From Kuafuiihalomonas sp964473255 (GTDB lineage Bacteria; Myxococcota; Kuafuiibacteriia; Kuafuiibacteriales; Kuafuiibacteriaceae): a stretch of 64,000 nucleotides of DNA. The notes under the pieces were generated by a model. The model made no database searches. It saw only the letters and a program-made list of their open reading frames with translations, and had not been told where the DNA came from. The stretch covers positions 1-64,000 of the forward strand of contig CAYYOT010000019.1 of the NCBI GenBank assembly GCA_964473255.1, read 5' to 3'. Shown in pieces: positions 8,220-17,207 of this stretch (positions are counted from its first letter, which is position 1; each line of letters starts with the position of its first letter). Position numbers and translations under genes: made by a program.

Positions 8220-11200
8220 ATGCGGAGGGCTTTGAGGAAGCGGATCCTCATCGTCCACGACGATGGGGCGACGGCCGAGGCGCTCGATGCGGCTCTCCGC
8301 CGCGTCGGCCTCGAGCCGCGCCGCCCGGCGCCCGGACGCCAGTTGGCCGACGAGCTGCGGGCATCGACCGCCGACCTGGTCCTGATGTCGGCTCGCCTAC
8401 CTCACGCCGCCGAGCAGCTGAGATCGGTGCGAAGCTCTCCGAGCGGGCGTTCGATCCCTCTTCTGTTTCTCGGGTCCGGTGACCCGTCAGACTTCGTGGC
8501 ATCGCCGAGCGATGCTCTGGCCAAGGGCGGTGACTACTTCTTCAAACTGCCCGCCAACTTCGACCATCTCGCTCGCCGGGTGGACGGTTGGCTTCGCAGC
8601 CCGGACAGCGCCGACGCTCATCTCGCGGACGAGCCCACTCGAGACAGCCTCGATGCCGACGTCCTGAGTGCCGACGGCCTGGACGATCCGACGCTCGGGG
8701 GGGCCCCGGCCACAATGGCGCCGACGATTCCCCCGCGACCCGCCGGGCGTCCGGAAGAGCCGACCGATGCGCAACATATCCTGCGACCGCATCGTTCACC
8801 CCGCGAACGGATACAGCCTCCCGACCTCGCCGCCGGCTCGAAGAGCGCCGGCGGACGGGCGCTGGTCGACGATGCGCGCGAGCTCGAGCTCGCCGGGCAA
8901 GTCCGCGACGCGGTCGAGGCGTACGCGACGGCGGCCACCCTTTTTCAGGTCGACGGCGAGCTGGAGCGAGCGATCCGCACCTACCGGCACGCCCTCAGTC
9001 TCGAACCTCACCGGGCGGACATCGCCGAAGCCACCGCGGAGCTCTTGGTCGGGGAGCGTCGCAAGACCGAAGCCCTCGAGCTCCTGTCGGAGTCGCTGGC
9101 GGCGCTGGAGGTGGCCGGCCGCTCCGAGCCCGCAACGCGCCTGCGACGGATGCTGCAAGAGCTACGGCCCGCCATCCCCGCCGACCCGACGGACCCGAGA
9201 CCTCCGCCTCGCTCCGGGTCGCAGGCGCCGACCGAAGCGCCCCCGGTCGGTGAAGACGATGCGGGGACGGAGCTCCCCGAGATCGGCGAACCCGAGTTTG
9301 CGATGCCTTCGGGGGCGTCCCGGGGCTCGGGCTCACCGAGCCGTTTTGCCGAAGCCGCGATCGCTCGAATTCAGCTGGAGTCAGCCCCAGCCGATCCGCC
9401 GGATGGAGCGCAGCCGGTCGATACCTCCGACCTCGCTTTCGACGAGGCCGAAGAGGGCGGGGCGGCGGAGCCCGAGGCGGAAGCGGCCTCCGAGTCGAGA
9501 CCGGAGTCGCGGGCGGAACCCGCGTCAAAACGGGAGTCACCGGCGGAAACGGCGTCGGCCGGGCAGCTCGAGCGGTCGACGGGAACGGCGAAGCGCCTGG
9601 CCCGGCTTCCGCCGCTGGGCACGCGCGAAGCATCCTGGACACCTCTTCCGGGACCGCCGCTCACTTCGCTCGAGCATCTCGACACGTCCTGGAGACCTCC
9701 GGAGGAGGCCGACGCGGAGGACTCTCATGATGTTTCGGCGTTCTCCTTCGATAGCGACGTATCGTCGCCGCTGGAAGAGCCGTGGTCGACCCTGGCCGCC
9801 TCGTCCGGTGTCGAGCGGGCGCCCGAAGCCCGGGTCGGCCCGCCGTCGCCGACCGAGTCCGAGACGCCGACCGGCGCCGGCCAGCCGGCCGGTCCAACGC
9901 CGTCACCGGTTCGCCCGATCGCCACGCCGTGGGGCCTCGACGAAGCTCGCGGAGCGGCCGACCACTCGACCCGTCGGTCGGACGTCCCATCCGACCCGTC
10001 CGTGGAATCGGGAGAACCGGCGTTCTCTCGCCCCGAGTCGCCTGGGTTCGGAAGCGCGTCGCCGGCTCCGGAGGCACCTCCACGAGCCCGGCGGAAGGCC
10101 GCTCGCGGTCAGCCCTTCGATGCGTGGGTGCAGACCGAGGGCAGGAGCTCCCTCCCCCCCCTGCCCCAGCCTCCGCCGATCCCCGACGCCCTGACGCCCT
10201 GGACCGACCGGATGCCCGCGCCGGCGGAGGCCGAGGCCTGGAACCCACTCTTGGGGTCGGAAGTCCAGCTGCAGGCCACTCCGCGCTCCGTGGCCGCGCC
10301 GCGCCTGCTCGAGCCCCCCGCCGGACGGATCGAGGGACCGGCGGACGCGGTCGACCTGCTCGTAACCCTCGAGAACCGCGCCGGTACCGGCATCCTTCGG
10401 GTCGAGGGCGCCTCCCCCATCGTGTTCGTGGACGGAGTCCCGCGCGACCTCCGAGGGCGCGGGGCCGTCGACCGCGCCCGCCAAAACTGGAGCAGCGCTC
10501 CCCCGGAGGCGCTGGATGAGGATGCGGGTCTTCGCGGACTGCAGCGCGAGCTGCGCCAGAGGCGCAAGGCCTGGGGTCTCACGGAGCGCGAGGTCGAGCT
10601 TGCCGCTTCCCAGGAGGTCGACGCCGCGCTCGTCGAGCTCTTCGGCACCCGCGCCGCGTGGCGTTTCGAGGCCGCCGAGCCGGAGGTCATCCTCGAGGAT
10701 CTGGGAGAAGCGGGCCTTCCGACCTCCGATCGTCTGGTTGGCTGGGTCGCGCAGGTTCTCTCGACCAGCGAGTTGTGGCGGGCGGCCGGCGGCGACCGGG
10801 CGCGCCTCAAGATCTCCGCCGGGGCTCGGTCGCCGCGGCCGGCCGACCTCAGGCGATTTTTTCAGGCCATCGACGGTCGACGCACCCTCGAGGACGCTCG
10901 ACGCCACGCCTCCGTGGCCAAGGCGCGAGCCGCAGCGCAGGCTGCCGTCTGGGTTTGGTCGGGGCAAGCGGGTCCCTCTCGACGCATCTCCGTTCCGCCC
11001 GAGCCGGTCGCCAACCGACGCCCAGAAGCGCCGGACGGAGCCTCGCGGCGGGCGATGGGTTGGGGTTACGGACCGATGGTCTGGTACGTCTGGCCCGGAT
11101 CGCCACCGGGGCCCTGGGTCGCGGAGCCCCCGGAGCGCGTCCCCGATTCTGGGACGGTCCCCCATCCGGAGCTCGGCTCCCTGATCCCGCGGGAGCGCAT

Positions 11201-11456
11201 CCGCCATCTTCGGGAGGTCGCCGAGCGCGGGGACCCGCACGCTCTCCTCGACGTGCCCCAGGCCGTCGAAGCCGAGCGGGTATTTGCCAACCACGCGTAC
11301 CTGATCGGGACGGTCGGTGAAGCGGCCGCCGCCGAGGGTCCCGCGTCACGCCGGGATGCCCACGCGCTCCTGCAAGCGCTCGACCGCGCGGCCGAGGCTC
11401 TCACCGGCGCGGTGGAGATCGCCGAGAGGGAAAGCGAGCCCGATCGAGCCGGATGA
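8220..11456 (+). CDS. Large multidomain scaffold: pseudo-receiver, TPR, long disordered linker, DUF4388-like C-terminal region
   Basis: I choose the ATG at 8220, because an upstream TTG (8193) only adds nine unlikely residues. This gives 1078 residues. Residues 1-125 have a response-regulator fold: acidic pair HDD near 18, and a beta-5 Lys in YFFKLP. The phospho-acceptor Asp is replaced by Ser (LVLMSARLP), so it is a pseudo-receiver. About 195-325 are TPR-like helices (DAVEAYATAATLF, AIRTYRHALSLEPHR). A roughly 330-residue acidic/Pro-rich linker follows. Around 690-900 there is a DUF4388/PATAN-like module (GTGILRVEGASPIVFVDGVP). The last 80 residues (ERGDPHALLDVPQAVEAERVF) resemble a degenerate J-domain-like adaptor. 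It is probably a cytoplasmic signalling or motility scaffold. The stop codon sits inside a tandem repeat. Confidence 0.6.
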   Translation: MRRALRKRILIVHDDGATAEALDAALRRVGLEPRRPAPGRQLADELRASTADLVLMSARLPHAAEQLRSVRSSPSGRSIPLLFLGSGDPSDFVASPSDALAKGGDYFFKLPANFDHLARRVDGWLRSPDSADAHLADEPTRDSLDADVLSADGLDDPTLGGAPATMAPTIPPRPAGRPEEPTDAQHILRPHRSPRERIQPPDLAAGSKSAGGRALVDDARELELAGQVRDAVEAYATAATLFQVDGELERAIRTYRHALSLEPHRADIAEATAELLVGERRKTEALELLSESLAALEVAGRSEPATRLRRMLQELRPAIPADPTDPRPPPRSGSQAPTEAPPVGEDDAGTELPEIGEPEFAMPSGASRGSGSPSRFAEAAIARIQLESAPADPPDGAQPVDTSDLAFDEAEEGGAAEPEAEAASESRPESRAEPASKRESPAETASAGQLERSTGTAKRLARLPPLGTREASWTPLPGPPLTSLEHLDTSWRPPEEADAEDSHDVSAFSFDSDVSSPLEEPWSTLAASSGVERAPEARVGPPSPTESETPTGAGQPAGPTPSPVRPIATPWGLDEARGAADHSTRRSDVPSDPSVESGEPAFSRPESPGFGSASPAPEAPPRARRKAARGQPFDAWVQTEGRSSLPPLPQPPPIPDALTPWTDRMPAPAEAEAWNPLLGSEVQLQATPRSVAAPRLLEPPAGRIEGPADAVDLLVTLENRAGTGILRVEGASPIVFVDGVPRDLRGRGAVDRARQNWSSAPPEALDEDAGLRGLQRELRQRRKAWGLTEREVELAASQEVDAALVELFGTRAAWRFEAAEPEVILEDLGEAGLPTSDRLVGWVAQVLSTSELWRAAGGDRARLKISAGARSPRPADLRRFFQAIDGRRTLEDARRHASVAKARAAAQAAVWVWSGQAGPSRRISVPPEPVANRRPEAPDGASRRAMGWGYGPMVWYVWPGSPPGPWVAEPPERVPDSGTVPHPELGSLIPRERIRHLREVAERGDPHALLDVPQAVEAERVFANHAYLIGTVGEAAAAEGPASRRDAHALLQALDRAAEALTGAVEIAERESEPDRAG

Positions 11457-11506
11457 TCGAGCCGGATGATCGAGCCGGATGATCGAGCCGGATGATCGAG
11501 CCGGAT
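11442..11506. repeat. Tandem repeat, five perfect copies of a 13-bp unit
   Basis: The unit GATCGAGCCGGAT occurs five times without mismatch (11442, 11455, 11468, 11481, 11494). The first copy encodes the last codons of the scaffold gene, and the TGA stop is formed across the copy 1/copy 2 junction. Because 13 is not a multiple of three, an ATG appears in every copy in a rotating frame. The fourth-copy ATG (11492) is in frame with def. Loss or gain of copies leaves the upstream stop intact but changes the leader of def-fmt. Confidence 0.97.
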
Positions 11507-11557
11507 AAAGGGACGCTCGGACTTGCCGTTCGCCGCCGCGTTGCTAAACAGATCGCG

Positions 11558-12097
11558 ATGGCGCTCCGCGACATCCTGACTTTTCCCGACCCTCGTCTGG
11601 CTCTGAAGGCCGAGCAGGTGGCCGTCGTCGATGCGTCGATTCGGACGCTGATCGACGACATGTTCGAGACCATGTACGACGCTCATGGGGTCGGCCTGGC
11701 CGCGCCCCAGGTCGGGGTGCTGAAGCGAGTGATCGTGGTCGACTGCGGTGAGCGGCCGGAACGGGACGACGACGGCCCGCTCGCCTCCGTCGAGCCCGTG
11801 GCGGTCGTCAATCCGGTCGTCGTCGAGGCCGAAGGGCGCATCGTGTGGGAGGAAGGCTGCCTCTCGGTGCCCGGCTACTATGACGAGGTCGAGCGCTCGG
11901 GCCACGTGGTCGTGCGCGGTCTTGATCGAGACGGCGAACCCCAAGAGATCGTGGCCGAGGGTTTGTTGGGCGTCTGCCTTCAGCACGAGATCGACCATCT
12001 CGAAGGCACCCTGTTCCTGGACCACCTCTCGAGACTCAAGCAGTCGATGGTGAAGCGAAAGCTGCGCCGCCAGGCCCAGGCCGAGGCCGCTCTCTGA
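11558..12097 (+). CDS. def: Peptide deformylase
   Basis: A 179-residue enzyme that removes the N-formyl group from nascent polypeptides in the cytoplasm. All three family motifs are present: GVGLAAPQVG (44-53), EGCLSVPG with metal ligand C101, and QHEIDHLEG with ligands H143 and H147 and catalytic E144. The start is set at the ATG at 11558, because the product then begins MALRDILTFPDPRL as in other deformylases. An in-frame ATG at 11492 inside the 13-bp repeats would add 22 unlike residues. No clear Shine-Dalgarno precedes 11558. fmt follows with apparent stop-start overlap, the usual def-fmt pairing. Confidence 0.95.
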   Translation: MALRDILTFPDPRLALKAEQVAVVDASIRTLIDDMFETMYDAHGVGLAAPQVGVLKRVIVVDCGERPERDDDGPLASVEPVAVVNPVVVEAEGRIVWEEGCLSVPGYYDEVERSGHVVVRGLDRDGEPQEIVAEGLLGVCLQHEIDHLEGTLFLDHLSRLKQSMVKRKLRRQAQAEAAL

Positions 12098-13074
12098 ACC
12101 GCGTCCGCCTTCCGGAGCGCCGCCTTCGGCTGGCGTTCTTCGGAACCCCCGAGATCGCGCGTACCCACCTTCAGGCGCTCCTCGACGCCGACGAGGACGA
12201 AGTCGTGGTCGCGGTCAGCCAGCCGGACCGGCGCCGGGGACGCGGGCGCAAGCTCCAGCCGACTCCGGTCCGGGAACTCGCCGAGCAGGCGGGCATCCCG
12301 TGCGTCCAGCCCACCAAACTCCGGGACGGCTGGCTCGCCACTCGCTTGGCGGAGCTGCGCGTCGATCTCGCGATCGTGGTGGCCTACGGCCGCATCCTCC
12401 CCAAGGACGTCTTCCAGGCTCCCCCGCACGGCGCATGGAATGTTCATGCATCGGTATTGCCCCGCCACCGAGGTGCGGCGCCCATCCAGCACGCCATTCT
12501 GTCGGGCGATGAAGAGACCGGAGTCACGCTGATGATGCTGAGCGAGGGCATGGACGAAGGTGACATGCTTCTGATTCGGACTCTCCGGATCGATCCCGCG
12601 GAAACGAGCGGCGAGCTCTTCCTGCGACTCGCCGACCTCGGGGCGCAGACCCTGATTACCGGACTTTCCCTGGCGAAGACTTCCGGCCTGCCGCGCCAGC
12701 CGCAGGACCCAACTCTCGCGACGTACGCCCCCATGCTCGAAAAGAGCGATGGCGCCCTCGACTTTCGTCGACCTGCGGTCGAGCTCGATCGGTTGGTCCG
12801 TGGTCTCCATCCCTGGCCTGGAGCCTTCGTCGCCACGTCGTCGGGTCCTCTCAAGATCCACCGGGCCGCCGTTCGAGCTTTTGACAAACCCGATGTTTCG
12901 GTCGAACCGGGTACCGTGGCATCGATCGAGCCCGAGCTCCTGGTCGGCACCGGGTCCGACGCCTTGGCGCTCCTCGAAGTGCAGCCTCCAGGTCGGTCGC
13001 GCATGGCCGCGGCCGACTATCTGCGTGGGGTAGGTCGAACCCTAGCCGTCGGTGCGCGGCTCAACGACGGTTGA
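12094..13074 (+). CDS. fmt: Methionyl-tRNA formyltransferase, probable CTG start
   Basis: The product transfers formyl from 10-formyl-THF to Met-tRNAi. The frame contains FFGTPEIA, SQPDRRRGRGRKLQPTP, the catalytic NVHASVLPRHRGAAPIQHAI block and DEGDML, followed by the C-terminal anticodon-side domain. No ATG, GTG or TTG in frame lies upstream of the FFGTPE motif. The first such codon is a GTG at 12205, which would delete the first ~37 residues, including part of the folate fold. The best candidate is CTG at 12094, overlapping the def stop (CTGA), with GAGG at 12083-12086, giving 326 residues. CTG at 12130 is a second option. A sequence error cannot be excluded. Confidence 0.9.
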   Translation: MNRVRLPERRLRLAFFGTPEIARTHLQALLDADEDEVVVAVSQPDRRRGRGRKLQPTPVRELAEQAGIPCVQPTKLRDGWLATRLAELRVDLAIVVAYGRILPKDVFQAPPHGAWNVHASVLPRHRGAAPIQHAILSGDEETGVTLMMLSEGMDEGDMLLIRTLRIDPAETSGELFLRLADLGAQTLITGLSLAKTSGLPRQPQDPTLATYAPMLEKSDGALDFRRPAVELDRLVRGLHPWPGAFVATSSGPLKIHRAAVRAFDKPDVSVEPGTVASIEPELLVGTGSDALALLEVQPPGRSRMAAADYLRGVGRTLAVGARLNDG

Positions 13075-13208
13075 GACGCAAACTCTCGATCCCATCCACC
13101 GTCGTAGATGTTAATGTTCGAACGGTCTGCTCAGTGGATCCGCGGATCATTCGAGAACGCTCGGCGCACGGTTCGTCGGAATGCGAATGGCTGTGCGTTT
13201 CGTGACAC

Positions 13209-13223
13209 TGGCACAGGGATTGT
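13209..13223 (+). promoter_or_regulatory. Sigma-54 (-24/-12)-like promoter element
   Basis: TGGCAC, five bases, then TTGT matches the RpoN consensus TGGCAC-N5-TTGC with one mismatch and exact spacing. The -12 element ends directly before the ATG of the sigma-54 activator gene. A start site about 12 bases further on would lie inside the first codons, so either translation begins later (in-frame ATG at 13239) or the match is fortuitous. Confidence 0.4.
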
Positions 13224-16200
13224 ATGGATGATTCCGAGATGGGGGAGGCCAAGACCGCTCCAGGCGCCGAGAAGCTGGCGCTGGGGCCTCGGAACGTTGA
13301 GCTGACTCGCCTCCGCGAGTGGTTCGAAGCCGAACAGGGGTCGGTCGTCCTGCTTCACGGCCGGCGGGGCGTCGGCAAGGTCCGGCTGGTCGACGAGCTC
13401 GTCGCGGACGTGACCGCCCGGTCGGGCACCGTCGTTTTGGAGGCCCGCGTGCCAGAGCTGGGCGGACGGTGCTTTCACCCCTTCGCGGAGATCGCGCACC
13501 GAGCGATGATGTGGGCCGAGCAGGCTGGACTCGCCGAAGCCGTCATCGACCCCGTCTACGCCGACCTCTCCCCGGTGCTCGACTACGCCGTCGCCGAAGA
13601 CGCCGAGGACTCGCCGTCGCTCGACCAGAAGCTTCGTTTCTTCGAGGGCTTTCGCCAGCTGCTCCTCGCGGTCGGCCGCCGGGCCCGCGTTCTCGCCGTC
13701 GTTCACGAACTCGAGCGCGCCGACCCGGATACGCTCGAGCTCGCAAGCTACCTTTCAGAGGAGCTCTTCGGCGATCCCGCCCTCGACCCGGACAGCGCGC
13801 GCCCCGGACTCCTCATCCTCTCGTGCCGCGACGACGAGCAAACGCCACACTCGGTCCGCGATTTCGTCGAAGAGATGCAGGGTCGGCCTTCGGTCAAGAG
13901 CCTGCAGTTGACCGGCCTCGACCTCGAGGGACTACGCCGATACGTCCAATCTCCCCACGTTCTCGAGAAGCTTCTGAGCGCGTCGGAAGGCCTTCCCCAG
14001 GAGCTGGACGCCCTCATCGATTCGCTGCCCAGCAACGTGGAAGAGCTCTTCGAACGGAAGATGGCGGCGATGGAAGGCCTCGAGCGAAGCCTTCTGTCCG
14101 CGCTGGCGGTATCCGGCCGTCCCGCCTCGGCGCGCGCTCTCTCCGAAGTCGTTCAGCAGCCGACGCGGACCGCGGCCCAGGCCTTGAACGGGCTGCGGGA
14201 CCAGAAGGTCTTGGACCGCCGCATAACGAACGGCGAGTTCCACTTCAGCTTCCTGCGACGACGCGACCTCGAGGTGGCCGAGCGTTCGCTGGGCATCGAC
14301 GAACGTCGGCGTCTGCACCACGGCTGGGCCTGCGCACTGAGCCAGGAGACCGACCAAGGCGGCGCCGCGCTCCTTGCCCACCATCAGCTCCGATCGGGAG
14401 AGCCGCAGCGAGGCGTACCGCTCGCCATCCAGGCAGCCGAGACCTATGCGGTCGGCGGGGCCTTTCACGCGGCGCTGGAGATGCTCGAAGAGGCGCTTCC
14501 CTTCGCCACGGGTGAGCTGCGGCTTTCGATCCTGAATCGCGTCACGGAGATCGCACCGTTGGTCGGAAGCCCGAAGCGCGCCCTCCGGTACGTCGAAGCC
14601 TGGAAGGAGGCACTTCCCGAAGACCAGCAGGGGCGCGCGTTGCAGCGCGAAGCCGAGCTTCTCAACACCGTCGGAGAGTACGAAAAGGCCCTCGAGGTGC
14701 TGGAGGCGGCTCGTTCGCACACCGCGGAAGATGCGCTGGTGGAGTTGGCCAAGCTCGAGGCGACGGCTTCCGAGGCTTACTATCAGCACGGCCAGCGAGA
14801 AGAGGCCGAGCAGGCCGGCCGCGAGGGCCTGGAGCTGGTCGCAGCCGCCGAAGGAACCGCGCCCGGTCGGATCAAGATCGAGCTGCTCAACATGTTGGGA
14901 AAGCTCGCGCTCGCCGAGGCTGACTACCACCGAGCGAATCAATTCTTCGAGGAGACGCTCGACAGCGCGCGCGAGTACGCCCTGCCCGACCGAGAGGCCC
15001 GCGCCCTGATCAACCTCGCGCTCACGCAGATCCGCGAAGGCGATTTGGCTTCATCGGAAGAGCGCCTCGATTCGGCAATCCAGCGAGCGCGCTCCGCGGG
15101 AGACCTCGTCGGTCTGGCGTTCGGCTATCTCAATCTGGGAACGGTCTTGCATCAGCAAGGTCAGCTCGGGCGCGCGATCGAGTGCTATCGCGAATGCAAG
15201 TCTCTGTTCCGCCGTCTGGGAAACCGAACGCAGCTCGCCCGAACGCTCAGCAACTTCGGCAATCTCTATCTTCTCTGCGGCGACATCGAGCGCGGGAAGG
15301 CTCACGTCCGAGAAGCGATACGGCTGGCCCAACAGAGTGGAGTCGATCGCGTCGAGGCCATCTCGCAAATGGTCTTGGGCGCCATCGAGCTCGAAGAAGG
15401 TGAGCGTACGGACGGCGAGCGACGCATCCGCCAAGCGCTCCACCAGCTGCGTAACGACCGAAGCGAACGGAGCTTGGAGGCTCTTCTCGAACTCGCCGAC
15501 GCCTCCATCCGCTACGACGACTTGGAGCCCGCGCGGTCGCTCTTGGACGAGGTCCAGGCCGCGCTACCGCCGGAGGGGGCCGAGACCGCGCGCAGCCGCT
15601 GGGAGTTGGTTCGCGGTCAGCTGGATCTCGCCGAAGGGCTGGAAACGGCGGAGGAACACTTTCGCCGAGCACGCGACGGTTTCGAGGCCCTCGGCCGCCA
15701 GCTCATGGTCCGGGATGCCGAGCTGGGGTTGGCCCGGGCAAAGATCCGGTCGGGCCAAAGATCGGCCGCTCGCCAGCACCTCGTGGCGGCCGAACACATT
15801 CAGGAAGCCATCGCCCGCAACCTGACCGAGGACGTACGCCGGTCGTTCGATGCCGCCCGTCCGCAGCGCGCGCTCGCGCAGATCGTCGCCGAACTCGATG
15901 GGCGCGCCTCCGAACGCGCGGTCGAGGTGGCCAGCAGCGAGGCGCCGCCCCCGCCAGCCGAAGCGGCCACGCGCAAGCCCGAGTGGAAGCGACGATACGG
16001 CTCCATCATCGGGAACTCACCGAGAATATTGAAGGTCTTCCACATCTTGGACCGGGTGGCGGAGAGCGACGGCACGGTCTTGATCTACGGCGAATCGGGA
16101 ACGGGCAAGGAGCTCGTCGCCGAGGGAATCCATCGTAATTCACCCCGCGCCAAGGGTCCGTTCGTCAAGTTGAATTGCGCAGCTTTGGTGGAGACACTGC

Positions 16201-17207
16201 TGCTGTCCGAGCTCTTCGGCCACGAGCGCGGATCGTTCACCGGCGCGCACCAGCGAAAGATCGGACGTTTCGAGATGGCAGCAGGGGGCACGCTCTTTCT
16301 CGACGAGATCGGCGATATCTCGCCGAAGACCCAGGTTGCACTCCTGCGCGTCCTCCAAGAGCGTGAGTTCGAGCGGGTCGGAGGTGGAAAGCCCATCAAG
16401 GTCGACGCGAGGATCATCTTCGCCACCAACCGAAATTTGCCGCAGATGGTCCGGGACGGCGCCTTCCGCGAGGACCTCTACTATCGGATCCGCGGCATTC
16501 AGGTCGACCTACCGCCTCTGCGCGAACGCCCCGAAGACATTGCCCCGCTAGCCCAACACTTCCTCGCCCAATACGGCGCGGAGAGTGGAACGGTCGAAAA
16601 GCGCCTGTCCCCAGGCGCGGTCGAGCTGCTCGGGAGCTACCAGTGGCCGGGCAACATCCGGGAACTCGAAAACATCGTCCGGTCGGTGGCGCTCTTCGCC
16701 GAGGGCCACACGATCACCGAGCGAGACTTCGACGAGTACTCGGAGCTGTTCCAGGACGGCCTCAAGCCCGTGACCGAAGGCATCCGGTCGGTTGCGGGCG
16801 ACGACCCGTCCGCCTCGGCGACCCCGCCGGTTTCCGCCGGTCCGTCCCACGAGCCCACCGAAGACATTCGCCGGGAAGGCGCAGGCTTCGCGGATGGTTC
16901 GCACCGGCACGAGGGGCAGGTCGGTGATTTCATGGTGAATGGTGGGTCGATCCCTGGCGAAGAAAGCCTTAGCGGTTCCACGCAGGCCGTCGAGAGCGAG
17001 GTTCTTTCCCAGATCTTCAACCTGGGTGTTCCCCTGCCGGAGCTGAAAAAGATGATTCAGCTCCAAGCGATCACTCGCGCTTTGCGGATGACCGGGGGTA
17101 ATATCACGAAGGCGGCCGAGGTGCTGGGGATGAGGCGTCCGCGTCTCTCGCAGATCATCAACGCCGACGACGACTTGAAAGCGCTATGCCAGGGAGCAAG
17201 CAAATGA
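13224..17207 (+). CDS. Sigma-54-dependent transcriptional activator with N-terminal AAA and TPR sensor modules
   Basis: A 1327-residue protein. Residues ~20-330 form an AAA/STAND-type ATPase with a degenerate Walker A (HGRRGVGKVR; Val where Ser/Thr binds Mg). ~380-880 are TPR repeats (for example YLNLGTVLHQQGQLGRAIECY). ~925-1160 are the sigma-54 AAA+ domain: Walker A GESGTGKE at 956-963, the sigma-contact loop GSFTGA at 1003-1008 (usual GAFTGA), and Walker B GGTLFLDEIGD. After a 110-residue linker the C-terminus has a Fis-type helix-turn-helix (GNITKAAEVLGMRRPRLSQII). It binds DNA and activates RpoN promoters; the TPR/AAA part probably senses a protein or ligand. The stop overlaps the next gene (ATGA). 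It may control itself through the adjacent -24/-12 site. Confidence 0.92.
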   Translation: MDDSEMGEAKTAPGAEKLALGPRNVELTRLREWFEAEQGSVVLLHGRRGVGKVRLVDELVADVTARSGTVVLEARVPELGGRCFHPFAEIAHRAMMWAEQAGLAEAVIDPVYADLSPVLDYAVAEDAEDSPSLDQKLRFFEGFRQLLLAVGRRARVLAVVHELERADPDTLELASYLSEELFGDPALDPDSARPGLLILSCRDDEQTPHSVRDFVEEMQGRPSVKSLQLTGLDLEGLRRYVQSPHVLEKLLSASEGLPQELDALIDSLPSNVEELFERKMAAMEGLERSLLSALAVSGRPASARALSEVVQQPTRTAAQALNGLRDQKVLDRRITNGEFHFSFLRRRDLEVAERSLGIDERRRLHHGWACALSQETDQGGAALLAHHQLRSGEPQRGVPLAIQAAETYAVGGAFHAALEMLEEALPFATGELRLSILNRVTEIAPLVGSPKRALRYVEAWKEALPEDQQGRALQREAELLNTVGEYEKALEVLEAARSHTAEDALVELAKLEATASEAYYQHGQREEAEQAGREGLELVAAAEGTAPGRIKIELLNMLGKLALAEADYHRANQFFEETLDSAREYALPDREARALINLALTQIREGDLASSEERLDSAIQRARSAGDLVGLAFGYLNLGTVLHQQGQLGRAIECYRECKSLFRRLGNRTQLARTLSNFGNLYLLCGDIERGKAHVREAIRLAQQSGVDRVEAISQMVLGAIELEEGERTDGERRIRQALHQLRNDRSERSLEALLELADASIRYDDLEPARSLLDEVQAALPPEGAETARSRWELVRGQLDLAEGLETAEEHFRRARDGFEALGRQLMVRDAELGLARAKIRSGQRSAARQHLVAAEHIQEAIARNLTEDVRRSFDAARPQRALAQIVAELDGRASERAVEVASSEAPPPPAEAATRKPEWKRRYGSIIGNSPRILKVFHILDRVAESDGTVLIYGESGTGKELVAEGIHRNSPRAKGPFVKLNCAALVETLLLSELFGHERGSFTGAHQRKIGRFEMAAGGTLFLDEIGDISPKTQVALLRVLQEREFERVGGGKPIKVDARIIFATNRNLPQMVRDGAFREDLYYRIRGIQVDLPPLRERPEDIAPLAQHFLAQYGAESGTVEKRLSPGAVELLGSYQWPGNIRELENIVRSVALFAEGHTITERDFDEYSELFQDGLKPVTEGIRSVAGDDPSASATPPVSAGPSHEPTEDIRREGAGFADGSHRHEGQVGDFMVNGGSIPGEESLSGSTQAVESEVLSQIFNLGVPLPELKKMIQLQAITRALRMTGGNITKAAEVLGMRRPRLSQIINADDDLKALCQGASK

